Shown: positions 7,658-17,054 of the stretch, piece by piece | Numbering within the stretch: the stretch's first letter is position 1 | Layout: every line of letters starts with the position of its first letter | Origin: an uncultured Bacilli bacterium | GTDB taxonomy: Bacteria > Bacillota_I > Bacilli_A > RF39 > UBA660 | Assembly: GCA_910576795.1 (NCBI GenBank) | Contig: CAJTIX010000008.1 | Location: forward strand, 1-53,013 | DNA: 53,013 nucleotides | Direction of reading: 5' to 3' | The notes under the pieces: generated by a model | What the model saw: the letters and a program-made list of their open reading frames with translations, nothing else | Told to the model about the DNA's origin: nothing | Databases searched by the model: none | Position numbers and translations under genes: made by a program

Positions 7658-8300
7658 ATTCTTCCATTAAGCTTTCATGTAATACTTCTTCTTTGGTACT
7701 TAAGTCTACCTCTTCAATACGATCTACTCTACACATTTCAGCAGTTAAAATACTTTCTATTTTATCTACCGCATTTTCTACTTCATCATTGACTACTACA
7801 TAGTTATATTTGGGCATCTCATTGATTTCTTGATAAGCGGTTTTAAAGCGAGCTAGTACTTTTTCTTTCGTTTCGGTACCTCTATTTTCGAGTCTCTGTT
7901 TTAAAATATCCATACTAGGTGGCATTAAGAAAATAAAAATTGCATCTGGAACCATTTCTTTCACCTTTAAGGCTCCTTGTACTTCAATTTCCAAGATGAC
8001 ATGAATACCCGCACTTCTTTTTTCTTCTATAACAGATAAAGGTGTTCCATAATAGTTTCCATTATACTCTGCATATTCCAAGAATTCATTTTTACTTATT
8101 TTTTCTTCAAATTGTTCTCTTGTTAGAAAATAGTAATTGACACCGTTTACCTCTTCTCCTCTTGGAGCTCTTGAAGTACAAGAAATAGAAAGCCAGTAAT
8201 TGGAATTTTTTGCAAGTAAAGCGTCACAGATTGTATTTTTTCCTGAACCACTTGGTCCTGATACCACGATTAGTGCACCATATTTCTTTGTTTTAATCAT
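7656..8300 (-). CDS. gmk: Guanylate kinase
   Basis: This cytoplasmic enzyme converts GMP and ATP to GDP and ADP. It is 214 residues, near the usual length. The P-loop is GPSGSGKNT (residues 14-22). The GMP-binding signature is complete: TSRAPRGEEVNGVNYYF, then EFLEYAEYNGNYYGTP with the Glu and Tyr that contact GMP. The lid and ADP-binding arginines follow in KQRLENRGTE and ARFKTAYQE. The gene is monocistronic, with a terminator directly after it. In many Bacillota rpoZ follows gmk, but here a TnpB insertion follows instead. A second, diverged copy of the fold is encoded at 20656-21258. Confidence 0.97.
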   Translation of the reverse strand: MIKTKKYGALIVVSGPSGSGKNTICDALLAKNSNYWLSISCTSRAPRGEEVNGVNYYFLTREQFEEKISKNEFLEYAEYNGNYYGTPLSVIEEKRSAGIHVILEIEVQGALKVKEMVPDAIFIFLMPPSMDILKQRLENRGTETKEKVLARFKTAYQEINEMPKYNYVVVNDEVENAVDKIESILTAEMCRVDRIEEVDLSTKEEVLHESLMEE

Positions 8301-8419
8301 TATTGTTCCTCTTTTCTAGTAGTGTTATTATAACATGGCAATTCCAACTTGACAATTGAGGATGAATGGAAATGTATAAATTTTATCTAATCTTTCAAAC
8401 TATAAATGGAGGCACTTTC

Positions 8420-8815
8420 ATGAACAATAAATACCAACAATTATTAGATGAATTTTTTATATATTTAGAGGAATCAGGAATCACAGACATCGATTCTAAA
8501 AAATTTCCAGATTCTATACTCCATATAGATCCAAAAGTGTTTTCTAAGCGTAATAAAAATGATATTATATTAGCATTCCAAACAATCATATTAGAATTAC
8601 ATCAGGAAAATCTACGTTTAAAAGGACAACTTACGCTTACAAAAGCTTTATATGAAAAATACTCGAGTGAACTGATCAGTCGTTACTCACAAAGAGAAGA
8701 AGTATTACTGAAAAACCCAATATTGACATTACCAAGTGGAGATCAACTGCAGTTGAGTGCATTAAATGAAGAACAACTTTCCTATTTGGAATCTTTGGCA
8801 AGCAAACAAAAATAA
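8420..8815 (+). CDS. Small helical protein of unknown function
   Basis: This 131-residue soluble protein is not recognised. It is acidic and mostly helical. A heptad-like stretch lies near residues 55-95 (ILELHQENLRLKGQLTLTK), compatible with a short coiled coil. I chose ATG 8420-8422 (MNNKYQQL) because GGAGG lies seven bases upstream. An earlier ATG at 8366 has no ribosome-binding site. TTGACA (8349-8354) and TATAAA (8375-8380) lie upstream, but their spacing of 20 is too long for a confident promoter. It diverges from gmk and converges on the deacetylase gene, with a shared terminator. Confidence 0.8.
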   Translation: MNNKYQQLLDEFFIYLEESGITDIDSKKFPDSILHIDPKVFSKRNKNDIILAFQTIILELHQENLRLKGQLTLTKALYEKYSSELISRYSQREEVLLKNPILTLPSGDQLQLSALNEEQLSYLESLASKQK

Positions 8816-8832
8816 GGGTTATAAGCCCTTTT
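8814..8832. terminator. Bidirectional terminator between convergent genes
   Basis: Stem AAGGGTT / AGCCCTT with a three-base loop and a T run on the plus side. The minus strand also reads into a T-rich stretch. It overlaps the stop codons of both convergent genes. Confidence 0.7.
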
Positions 8833-10225
8833 AATTTGCAATTCTATGTTTGATTTGTGGTGTTGTTTCTGTAATATTAGAAAATGTATATCCATTGTTT
8901 TTTCCATAATGAATGATATCTCTTAAGGCATTTAAAGTATAGTAATTGCCTTCAAAGTCATGCATTAAAACTACATTGGTATGGTTTCCTAGTGAACTAG
9001 TTACATTCTGGTAGACTTCATATGCACTACTTACACCACCAGCATCTCCACTTCCTATATTCCAATCAAAATAAATATATCCTTTATTGGTCAATTCTTT
9101 TGCAAGCCTTGTCATAATCCCCGGATTGAAACGACTTACTGTATTAGAACTTCCGCCTGGAAACCGTGTAATATAAGGTTTTACACCTGTAATACTTTCT
9201 AGTTTTGTAGACATTAAGTTTAAATCTTCGAAGAAAGCTTGTTCTGATGAATATATATGTCTATAATTATGCGTATAACTATGAATGGCAATGGTATGAC
9301 CATCTTCATAAGCTTGACGAATCAAATAATTTAAAGAATCATCATGATTGATGATAAAGAAAGTTGCTTTGACATTTTCTTCCCTTAAGATTTGTAAAAC
9401 ACCTGGTGTAATGGTACGACTAGGTCCATCGTCAAACGTTAAGTAGATTACCTTTCCATTCAAATCTGGTGCAGGTGTAACACGTATGACTCTTGTTTCC
9501 TCAGCAATATGACCAGCAGTATCTGATACAGTATATTTTAGTTCATAAACTCCAACTACACTTGTATTCACTGTTCCAGATACTTTGACTTGAGATGTGA
9601 GATCACCATCACAGTTATCATATGCTTGATATCCAAGTTCGTTGTAAGTTTCATTTTGATAAATGGTCATTACACTACTACCTTGTAATGTAATGCTAGG
9701 TGCTTCTGCATCTTCATAAATGAATTGTCGAACTGTTGTATATGGATTTTGGGAACTATCTTCTACGGTATAAATCCATTTATCTTTTAGTTTGTGAATA
9801 ACTACTTTATCGGTTAAGTTTCCATCATAATTATCAAATGCCTCATACCCAAGCTCCTGATATTCATGGTTTGGACATAATTTTACCTTTGTATCGCCTG
9901 TTAAAATAATCATTGGTTTTTCTTGTTCTCTTACCTTTATAATTCTCTTTTTTTGAATGGTTTTTTCTTTATATTCAATCGAATACAAAATAGAATAATC
10001 TCCTACTTTTGTAGAATCTACATTTCCTTCTATTTTGAGTGCAATTTTCTTTTGTGATAAGGATTTCACTTTGGCACCTAATTCTTGATAGGATTCATTT
10101 AATAGTATCGTAATTTCCTCATCACCATTTAATTCAATTCTAGGAATTGGATTCCATAGAATTAAAAATCCAACTATGAAAATATAAACTACAATTAATA
10201 AATACGCTTGTTGATACCGCTTCAT
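8831..10225 (-). CDS. Membrane-anchored polysaccharide deacetylase with Ig-like domains
   Basis: Probable peptidoglycan or cell-surface polysaccharide N-deacetylase. It is 464 residues with one N-terminal membrane helix (about 7-24). Three repeated Ig-like domains of the DUF5011 type follow (about 33-100, 107-173 and 178-248), with the recurring phrase 'NESYQELG' / 'HEYQELGYEAFDNYDGNLTD' / 'ETYNELGYQAYDN'. A C-terminal NodB domain (about 255-450) carries the metal and catalytic motifs TFDDGP, IHSYTHN, RFPGGSSN, the Asp of WNIGSGD and the His of VLMHDF. All key residues are present. The Ig-like stalk probably places the enzyme in the wall. Such enzymes commonly confer lysozyme resistance, but the actual substrate here is inferred. 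AGGTG precedes the start. Confidence 0.93.
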   Translation of the reverse strand: MKRYQQAYLLIVVYIFIVGFLILWNPIPRIELNGDEEITILLNESYQELGAKVKSLSQKKIALKIEGNVDSTKVGDYSILYSIEYKEKTIQKKRIIKVREQEKPMIILTGDTKVKLCPNHEYQELGYEAFDNYDGNLTDKVVIHKLKDKWIYTVEDSSQNPYTTVRQFIYEDAEAPSITLQGSSVMTIYQNETYNELGYQAYDNCDGDLTSQVKVSGTVNTSVVGVYELKYTVSDTAGHIAEETRVIRVTPAPDLNGKVIYLTFDDGPSRTITPGVLQILREENVKATFFIINHDDSLNYLIRQAYEDGHTIAIHSYTHNYRHIYSSEQAFFEDLNLMSTKLESITGVKPYITRFPGGSSNTVSRFNPGIMTRLAKELTNKGYIYFDWNIGSGDAGGVSSAYEVYQNVTSSLGNHTNVVLMHDFEGNYYTLNALRDIIHYGKNNGYTFSNITETTPQIKHRIAN

Positions 10226-10286
10226 AATAACACCTAACTTCTATATTTAGTATAGCACAATTTGATATTTTTAGACAAAATGATTA

Positions 10287-10312
10287 GAAAAAAACAAGAT
10301 AACTCTCGTTTT
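10287..10312 (-). terminator. Rho-independent terminator of the TraB/GumN gene
   Basis: Minus strand: stem AAAACGAG / CTTGTTTT with one G-T pair and a six-base loop (10291-10312), then a T run. The stop codon of the gene lies in the 5' arm. Confidence 0.7.
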
Positions 10313-11234
10313 ATTCCACTACTCTAACTTTATATCCTTTTTGTTCTAGTAAATCCGCAATTCCACCTTCACCGATTATATGCGCTAATCCAACTGTACA
10401 AAATACCTTTTTACCAGTTTGAAATGTTTGATCTAAAGATACTGCCATATTTTGATTTCGAACAGTTACTAGTACATTATTATATTCTTCTAGATATGGA
10501 TTTTGTTCTTCTTCTTCCTGAAACAAAAATGCTTCTAAAAGTGCCAGATCACCTTGTTGATATAAATCATATAATGTCTGCATTGTATCTTTTGATTGCT
10601 CATACTGTTTTATGCTTTCTTCTAATAAATACACTTGCATATCAATATCAAATCCTAATAAGATATTATATTGATATTCAGCTGTTTCGAGTTCAATAAT
10701 GTCTTTCTTATCTTCTTTTGCCAATGTAAGAAAATGTTTGTCAATTCCATATTGTTCTTTTAAACCTGTTTGTAATAACGAAACATTTTCAATCAAGGTT
10801 TGCCACATAATAGGCTGATAATGTTCCATCATAACACTATATAAACCAGCTTGTTTTAGTATTTCTACTGCATTTTCATATGTTTCTTTTTGCAAATCAT
10901 CGGTTATGGTTTTTCCATTTGCATATACAAACTTTGTTAAAAGTTCCATTTGATTAGATAAATTTTGGGTATACTCAATCAAATCAAATTCAACCGCAAT
11001 CGCATCACTTTTTTTGTAAGCATCTACTACATAATCAGGAAGTGGATATAAAGATGCATCTGCCGCATGAATGGAACCAAATAAATAAAGTTTATTTTCT
11101 GTTCCTTCTTTAGACACCTCCATTAAAAGTGGTGTGCTAGTTTGTTTTGGAATTTCTGCCTTTTCTTTTTTTCCACATCCACTGATGAAAAGACAAAAAC
11201 ATAAAATCAGTACCAAATATTTTAATTTTTTCAT
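10311..11234 (-). CDS. TraB/GumN-family lipoprotein
   Basis: The 307-residue product begins with a lipoprotein signal and the lipobox FISGC, so it is probably anchored outside the membrane. The body matches the TraB/GumN family (named for plasmid pheromone-shutdown and gum-cluster proteins), which has a Tiki-like protease fold. Visible signatures are LYLFGSIHAADASLYPLP near the start, SDAIAVEFDL, and KVFCTVGLAHIIGEGGI near the end with the second conserved Gly-x-x-His. Family members are proposed metal-dependent peptidases, so the function is only inferred. I chose ATG 11232-11234 (MKKLKY) because AAGGA lies six bases upstream. The TTG further out lies too close to that site. Confidence 0.9.
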   Translation of the reverse strand: MKKLKYLVLILCFCLFISGCGKKEKAEIPKQTSTPLLMEVSKEGTENKLYLFGSIHAADASLYPLPDYVVDAYKKSDAIAVEFDLIEYTQNLSNQMELLTKFVYANGKTITDDLQKETYENAVEILKQAGLYSVMMEHYQPIMWQTLIENVSLLQTGLKEQYGIDKHFLTLAKEDKKDIIELETAEYQYNILLGFDIDMQVYLLEESIKQYEQSKDTMQTLYDLYQQGDLALLEAFLFQEEEEQNPYLEEYNNVLVTVRNQNMAVSLDQTFQTGKKVFCTVGLAHIIGEGGIADLLEQKGYKVRVVE

Positions 11235-11349
11235 AAGCAATCCTTCTTTCTAGTGTAATTATACTATAAATCTAGATATCTTAAAAGACCCTAATAATAT
11301 ACTCTCTATATAATACATTACTCTTATTATGAAATATACTATAGAATTC

Positions 11350-11378
11350 TTGACAACTATATCTACGTATGCTAGCAT
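11350..11378 (+). promoter_or_regulatory. Promoter of the ClpX-like gene
   Basis: -35 TTGACA (11350-11355), 17-base spacer, -10 TAGCAT (11373-11378), then AGAGGTGATTTT before the ATG at 11400. Confidence 0.65.
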
Positions 11379-11399
11379 AAATCTTCAAGAGGTGATTTT

Positions 11400-12731
11400 A
11401 TGGATGCTATGAAAGAGATAGGTTTAGTACATATCTTAGAAAAAAAAGACTGCATCATAGAGGGAAAAACATACACATATTATGAGGTTATAGATTATAC
11501 AATTGGATTTCCATATGAGTTCCACACTACTACCGAAATATTTGTTTGTTTAACTGGAAAATTTCAAGGAACAGCTATCCCTTTGAATGATAATAAGTAT
11601 CGTGTTGCTCAGTTTAAAACTTTTAGTACACTATCTAAAAATAGTAGTTTTGATCTAAATGAATTTACAAAAGATTACCAAACAATTATAGGAAATTATT
11701 GTATATATGAAAATGATGATTGTCTATATCTACTTGAGGATGAACAAATTATTTCTGCAATTAAAAAACAAAAAAAAGATTATGACGCTTCTATCTTAAC
11801 TGAAAAATCTGATATTTCACAAATGTACTCTAAAATCAAAGAAACGATTATTGCACAAGATGAGCCAATTATGCAAATATTAACTTCTTTATTTAAAAAT
11901 CAAAAAGTAGTGAATTTTCCTTTTGATATTGATATGATCACTAAATTGAAAGAAAATTTACTAATATATGGAGCTACTGGAACAGGAAAAACAGAAATAT
12001 TAAAGCGTATTTCTAAAATATACAATGTCCCAATTGTAATTGAAGATGCAACATCACTTTCTGAGGTTGGATATGTGGGAAGAGATATCACCAATATGCT
12101 AGAAAATTTATATCTGGCTGCTGACAAAAAGAAGGAAATTGCTGAAAATGGAATTCTAGTAATTGATGAATTCGACAAACTTGCTGAAAATGCTGGCGAT
12201 CAAAAATCACATGTTTCACGTAGTGGTGTACAAAGATCACTCTTAAAATTATTAGATGGTTCTACCTTTTATTTTAACAATATAAAATTTGATACTTCTA
12301 AACTTTCAATTGTTGCACTTGGTGCTTTTGAAGGCATTACACCAAATGATGATTATTCCAATTTGTCGGCACAAGATTTTGTAAACTATGGAATTATGCG
12401 AGAATTAATGGGAAGATTTTCAAAATTAGTAGCAATGAACCCTTTAAAAGAAGAAGATATCAAAAATATATTAGTATGTTCTAACTTTAGTCCTCTCAAC
12501 ACCTATAAACAATTATTTGATTCTATGAATATTGTATTTACCTATGATGATTCTTTTATCGAATACATTGCAAAAAAAGCAGTTGCATTGGGTACTGGAG
12601 CAAGAAGTTTGAAGACTATATTTGATAATGAAATTAGTAGTGCCATGTTTTATATTTTTGCAGGAAACTATTCCGCAATTCATATGACAAGACCATGTGG
12701 AAATACCAAATCATACTCATTAACTAAATAA
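11400..12731 (+). CDS. ClpX-like AAA+ ATPase without zinc-finger domain
   Basis: This is a 443-residue AAA+ protein whose C-terminal two thirds follow ClpX closely. Walker A is GATGTGKTE (about 191-199). The ClpX hallmark ATSLSEVGYVGRD is next, then Walker B VIDEFDKLA, SGVQRSLLKLLDG, the arginine-finger region RELMGRFSKLVAMNPL, and sensor 2 in GTGARSLKTIF. The first 150 residues lack the Cys4 zinc-binding domain that ClpX uses for adaptors and substrates, and carry an unrecognised mixed domain instead. It is therefore a ClpX paralogue and not the housekeeping ClpX. Whether it pairs with ClpP is unclear, because the IGF loop is not evident and no clpP is nearby. It is monocistronic, with its own promoter. 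Confidence 0.88.
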   Translation: MDAMKEIGLVHILEKKDCIIEGKTYTYYEVIDYTIGFPYEFHTTTEIFVCLTGKFQGTAIPLNDNKYRVAQFKTFSTLSKNSSFDLNEFTKDYQTIIGNYCIYENDDCLYLLEDEQIISAIKKQKKDYDASILTEKSDISQMYSKIKETIIAQDEPIMQILTSLFKNQKVVNFPFDIDMITKLKENLLIYGATGTGKTEILKRISKIYNVPIVIEDATSLSEVGYVGRDITNMLENLYLAADKKKEIAENGILVIDEFDKLAENAGDQKSHVSRSGVQRSLLKLLDGSTFYFNNIKFDTSKLSIVALGAFEGITPNDDYSNLSAQDFVNYGIMRELMGRFSKLVAMNPLKEEDIKNILVCSNFSPLNTYKQLFDSMNIVFTYDDSFIEYIAKKAVALGTGARSLKTIFDNEISSAMFYIFAGNYSAIHMTRPCGNTKSYSLTK

Positions 12732-12734
12732 TAC

Positions 12735-12759
12735 AAAAAGAAGTGTTACTGCACTTCTT
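12735..12759 (-). terminator. Terminator of the ABC exporter operon
   Basis: Minus strand: perfect stem AAGAAGTG / CACTTCTT (12738-12759), then TTTTTG. The stop codon of the downstream ABC gene lies in the loop region. Confidence 0.75.
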
Positions 12760-14587
12760 CAAATTGTGAATTATAAAGTTTGGCATAAAAACCATTCTTT
12801 TTTAATAATTCTTCATGATTTCCAGTTTCTACAATATCGCCTTCATTCATTACCAAAATCAAATCTGCATTTTTAATTGTAGATAAACGATGGGCAATAA
12901 TGAAACTGGTTCTACCTTCCATCAGTTGATCCATTGCTTCTTGAATCATAATTTCAGTTCTGGTATCCACACTACTTGTTGCTTCATCCAAAATTAATAT
13001 TTTTGGATCTGCAAGTATTACACGAGCGATTGTTAATAATTGTTTTTGTCCTTGTGAAACATTGTCTGCTTCTTCATTTAATACCATTTGATATCCATCT
13101 GGTAATGTTTTAATAAAATGGTGAACACTGGCAGCTCTACAAGCATCTTTCACTTCTTCTAAAGTAGCGTCCAATTTTCCATATTTGATGTTCTCCTCTA
13201 CTGTGCCACTAAATAACCAAGTATCTTGTAATACCATTCCAAATAAACTTCTTAAATCGCTTCTTTTGAATTCTTTGATATCGTGTCCATCTATTTGAAT
13301 GGAACCACTACTCACATCATAGAAACGCATTAATAGTTTTATCATAGTGGATTTTCCAGCTCCAGTAGGTCCTACTATCGCAATCTTTTCACCATTATGA
13401 ATCTCTGCATTAAAATCTTTGATGATGATTTTATCTTTGTTGTAGCCAAATGCTACATGATCAAAGGTAATATCTCCTTTTAAATTAGTAATCGAAAGTG
13501 GATTTGCAACATCAGGTGTTTCTTCCTCTTCATTTAAAAATTCAAAAACACGTTCTGCAGCCGCAGCAGTGGACTGTAACATACTCATAATTTGTGCGAG
13601 TTGTGCGATTGGTTGATTGAAATTACGAACATATTGTGTAAAAGATACGATATCTCCTACCTGAATTTTATTTTTGACGGTTAAATATCCACCTAAAACT
13701 GAAACCATAACATACCCTAAATTTCCAACAAACATCATGATTGGATGCATCATACCTGATAGAAATTGACTCTTCCAAGCAGTATGATATAGGGTATCAT
13801 TATTTTCATTGAACTCAGCGATGGCTTTCTCTTCCCCATTGAATGCTTTGACAATTTCTTGCCCACCATATACTTCTTCAATTGTACCATTGATATGTCC
13901 TAAATATTCTTGTTGTTGCATGAAATATTTTTGTGATCCTTTTACAATGAAACCAATTCCACCTAAAGAAATTGGAAGAATTAAAATAGCCGCAATTGTC
14001 ATAAGAGGACTGATTGAAATCATCATAATAAGTACTCCAATTAACATGGTAACGGATGTAATTAATTGTGTCATACTTTGACTTAAACTTTGACTTAAGG
14101 TATCGACATCATTGGTTACAATGGAAAGTACTTCCCCATTGGTCTTAGAATCAAAATATTTCATTGGCATACGACCCATTTTTTTTGAAATTTCTTTACG
14201 GAATTGATAAGAAATTTTATTGGATACACCATTCATTATGAATCCTTGGATAAAGGAAAATAGTAAACTAATGGCATAAAGGCCTAGAAGGAATGCTAGG
14301 ATCTGTCCAATTTTAACAAAATCAATTCCTCCTTTTCCTCCGATTTTCGCCATAATACCATTGAATATTTCTGTAGTGATTACTCCTGATATTTTAGGCC
14401 CTACGATTGAAAAGATTGTACTTCCAACTGCAAATAATAATACAAAGAATATCGCAATACGGTAAGCTTTCAAATAATGAAATAACGTTTTCATGGTTCC
14501 TTTGAAATCTTTGGCTTTTTCATCTGCCATCATCGGTCCTGGACCATGTTTTGGACCCATAGGTCTTTTTTTCATATCTCTAGGCAT
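12746..14587 (-). CDS. ABC exporter half-transporter (canonical NBD subunit)
   Basis: This is a 613-residue type IV ABC half-transporter: a six-helix membrane domain (about 35-335) fused to a nucleotide-binding domain (about 370-600). Walker A is GPTGAGKST, the signature is NVSQGQKQ (Gln replacing the first Gly of LSGGQ), Walker B is ILILDEATSSVD with the catalytic Glu, and the H-loop is IIAHRLST. The N-terminus is rich in Met, Pro and Gly. Its start overlaps the end of the preceding exporter gene by eight bases with AGGAGG upstream, so the two are co-translated and form a heterodimer of the multidrug/lipid exporter class. The substrate is unknown. Confidence 0.95.
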   Translation of the reverse strand: MPRDMKKRPMGPKHGPGPMMADEKAKDFKGTMKTLFHYLKAYRIAIFFVLLFAVGSTIFSIVGPKISGVITTEIFNGIMAKIGGKGGIDFVKIGQILAFLLGLYAISLLFSFIQGFIMNGVSNKISYQFRKEISKKMGRMPMKYFDSKTNGEVLSIVTNDVDTLSQSLSQSMTQLITSVTMLIGVLIMMISISPLMTIAAILILPISLGGIGFIVKGSQKYFMQQQEYLGHINGTIEEVYGGQEIVKAFNGEEKAIAEFNENNDTLYHTAWKSQFLSGMMHPIMMFVGNLGYVMVSVLGGYLTVKNKIQVGDIVSFTQYVRNFNQPIAQLAQIMSMLQSTAAAAERVFEFLNEEEETPDVANPLSITNLKGDITFDHVAFGYNKDKIIIKDFNAEIHNGEKIAIVGPTGAGKSTMIKLLMRFYDVSSGSIQIDGHDIKEFKRSDLRSLFGMVLQDTWLFSGTVEENIKYGKLDATLEEVKDACRAASVHHFIKTLPDGYQMVLNEEADNVSQGQKQLLTIARVILADPKILILDEATSSVDTRTEIMIQEAMDQLMEGRTSFIIAHRLSTIKNADLILVMNEGDIVETGNHEELLKKNGFYAKLYNSQFEEVQ

Positions 14588-16817
14588 TTTCCAGTTCCTC
14601 CTTTGACAATTGTGATAAGGCTATTTCTTGGTAAACCTTACATGTTTTCATCAGTTCTTCATGAGTTCCAATTCCAACAATTTTTCCTTCTTGTAATACC
14701 ACGATTTGTTCTGCATGCATAATGGTACTGATCCTTTGGGCAACGATTAAAACGGTTGCTTCTTTGGTAATTTTCTTTAATGCAGTACGAAGAGCCGCAT
14801 CTGTTTTAAAATCCAAAGCGGAAAAACTATCGTCAAATATATAAATATCTGGTTTCTTGGCAATGGCTCTTGCGATCGATAATCTTTGTTTTTGACCACC
14901 AGAAACATTGGTGCCTCCTTGGGAGATTGGAGCCTCATAGGTTTCTTCTAAGTTGTTTATAAATTCACTTGCTTGTGCAATATCAGCTGCTTCTTTTAAT
15001 TCCTCTTTGGTAATATTTTCTTTTCCGTAACCGATATTACTTGCGATTGTGCCAGAGAATAATATACCCTTTTGTGGTACGTACCCAATTTTTTCACGTA
15101 AGGTATGGGTATTGATGGCACGAATATCCACACCATCTATAGAGATAGACCCTTCTGTTACATCATAGAATCTTGGAATTAAATTGATTAAAGTAGATTT
15201 TCCAGAACCGGTTGAACCAATAAAGGCTGTAGTCATTCCTGGTTTTGCTGTAAAAGTAATATCAGTAATGACATCTTCTTTGGCATCTGGATAACGGAAT
15301 GAAACATTTTTAAATTCAATAATGCCTTTTTTATTAGGATCCAATGGTTCTTCTGTTTCAGGATCTTGGATGACCAAATCCATTTGGATAACTTCGTCAA
15401 TACGTTTTGCGGATACAGAAGCACGTGGCAACATAATTGAAATCATGGAAATCATTAAGAATGCCATAATAATTTGCATTGTATATTGAATAAAGGCCAT
15501 CATATCTCCTACTTGCATAGACCCTGCATCAATACTGTAAGCACCTTTCCATAAAATGACTAAAGCAACAGTATTCATAATAAATGTCATTGCAGGCATC
15601 ATAAAGGACATTGTACGCCCTACAAATAAACTTACTTTGGTTAAATCTTTATTGGCTTTATCAAACCTTTTTTCTTCATGTGCTTCATTATGAAATGCAC
15701 GAATGACAGGAAGTCCTGTTAGGATTTCTCTAGTGACTAAATTTAATTTATCTACTAGTTTTTGGACAATTTTGAATTTTGGCATTACAATTGCGAATAA
15801 TACAATTACAAGTGATAAAATAGACATGACTGCAACTGCAATAATCCAAGCCATAGAAGAGTTGGCATTTAAACTCTTGATGACTCCACCAATTCCGATA
15901 ATCGGTGCATAGAAAACAGTTCTAAGAAGCATTACAAGTACCATTTGCAATTGTTGAATATCATTCGTCGTTCTGGTAATCAAAGAAGATGTACCAAATT
16001 GTTTCATTTCTGTACTAGAAAAACTTACGACTTTTTCAAACACCAATTTGCGAAGTCTACGAGCTAGTTTAGCAGATAAACGTGCACCCAATAATCCCAC
16101 TAGTATGGTCATGATCATACTAAGAAGTGCGATACCTAACATTTTTGCTCCCGATACAATAATATACTCAGTTTGAATTTTTCCTGTATTCATACCAATT
16201 GTTTGATATTCTTGTTTGACAAGTCCAATTGCCCCACTGGTTACAATGGATTCTGGCATTTGATTTATTTTTTCCATACTTTTTTGGACAATTTGATCGA
16301 TGGCTTCTTTTGGCATACTTGGTAATACAGAAAAGACATCTGTATCACTTGTGATATTTCCCAAAATAGAGGCACGCATCGCATCTGCTTCTTCCCCTTC
16401 ACTTCTCAAAGAAGAGATGATCAAACTCGGTAATTCAAAAATTTGTGCCAATTTTTGATTTTCTTGTTCACTTATTTTTTTCTTTTCATAAACATTTTCG
16501 GTTTCTAAAATTGGATATTTTTTCACCTTTTTTTCATATGTTTTTGATTCCAATGAATTTTTTTCTAATAAAGTGTAATTGCTTAAAATAGTATTCTTTT
16601 CTTCTTCGGATACAAAAAGCAATATTTTTTGCATTTCACTTTCCCGAATTGCATCATAGGTTGCAATTTCAATACCACCTTGGCTAATACCAACATTTAC
16701 AATACTGGAAGTATAATCTGGAAGTGACAGATCACAAACAGCTTGCCCTGCTAGTAGCAATATGATTGCAAGTATACTCATCCATGAATCTTTTAAATAA
16801 CGAAACATTTTTAACAT
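14580..16817 (-). CDS. ABC exporter half-transporter (degenerate-site subunit, large outer loop)
   Basis: This 745-residue partner of the exporter encoded at 12746-14587 has Walker A GSTGSGKST and signature NVSGGQKQR. Walker B reads IYIFDDSFSALD, so the catalytic Glu is replaced by Asp, as in asymmetric heterodimeric exporters with one weak ATP site. Between the first and second membrane helices there are about 190 extra residues (about 30-225), rich in charged residues and predicted to be extracytoplasmic. That is why it is longer than the usual 580-600. I chose ATG 16815-16817 (MLKMFRYLKD) with AGAAAGGA upstream. The promoter region carries a perfect dyad that may bind a repressor. Confidence 0.94.
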   Translation of the reverse strand: MLKMFRYLKDSWMSILAIILLLAGQAVCDLSLPDYTSSIVNVGISQGGIEIATYDAIRESEMQKILLFVSEEEKNTILSNYTLLEKNSLESKTYEKKVKKYPILETENVYEKKKISEQENQKLAQIFELPSLIISSLRSEGEEADAMRASILGNITSDTDVFSVLPSMPKEAIDQIVQKSMEKINQMPESIVTSGAIGLVKQEYQTIGMNTGKIQTEYIIVSGAKMLGIALLSMIMTILVGLLGARLSAKLARRLRKLVFEKVVSFSSTEMKQFGTSSLITRTTNDIQQLQMVLVMLLRTVFYAPIIGIGGVIKSLNANSSMAWIIAVAVMSILSLVIVLFAIVMPKFKIVQKLVDKLNLVTREILTGLPVIRAFHNEAHEEKRFDKANKDLTKVSLFVGRTMSFMMPAMTFIMNTVALVILWKGAYSIDAGSMQVGDMMAFIQYTMQIIMAFLMISMISIMLPRASVSAKRIDEVIQMDLVIQDPETEEPLDPNKKGIIEFKNVSFRYPDAKEDVITDITFTAKPGMTTAFIGSTGSGKSTLINLIPRFYDVTEGSISIDGVDIRAINTHTLREKIGYVPQKGILFSGTIASNIGYGKENITKEELKEAADIAQASEFINNLEETYEAPISQGGTNVSGGQKQRLSIARAIAKKPDIYIFDDSFSALDFKTDAALRTALKKITKEATVLIVAQRISTIMHAEQIVVLQEGKIVGIGTHEELMKTCKVYQEIALSQLSKEELENA

Positions 16818-16887
16818 AATAAATTCCTTTCTATATAAGGGTTTCCTAATTTCCCCCCTATATTTGGTTAATGTATGCACATGTTAC

Positions 16888-16917
16888 ATTATAAATGACA
16901 CTATTTGCAAGTGTCAA
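16888..16917 (-). promoter_or_regulatory. Promoter with overlapping dyad operator for the ABC exporter
   Basis: Minus strand: -35 TTGACA (16912-16917), 18-base spacer, -10 TATAAT (16888-16893). Filling the spacer is a perfect palindrome, TGACACT (16896-16902), seven bases, AGTGTCA (16910-16916). A protein bound there would block RNA polymerase, so a TetR-, MarR- or GntR-type repressor is likely. No regulator gene is adjacent. Confidence 0.75.
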
Positions 16918-16962
16918 TTATTTTCCATAATTTTACAAAATTTCACATAAAATGGTATGAAT

Positions 16963-16985
16963 AGAAAAATCGCATAAATGCGATT
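16963..16985 (-). terminator. Terminator after the 17055-18347 gene
   Basis: Minus strand: palindromic stem AATCGCAT / ATGCGATT (16968-16985), followed by TTTTTC. Confidence 0.7.
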
Positions 16986-17054
16986 CCCTCTTCATATAGT
17001 TTCATAATTTGTTCAAGTAGCCGTAGAAATTTATGTGAACACCATATTTTGTTT

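Noticed and set aside
8349..8380. TTGACA and TATAAA before the 8420-8815 gene as a promoter
   Set aside because: The spacing is 20 bases, too long for a normal sigma-A promoter, and there is no extended -10.
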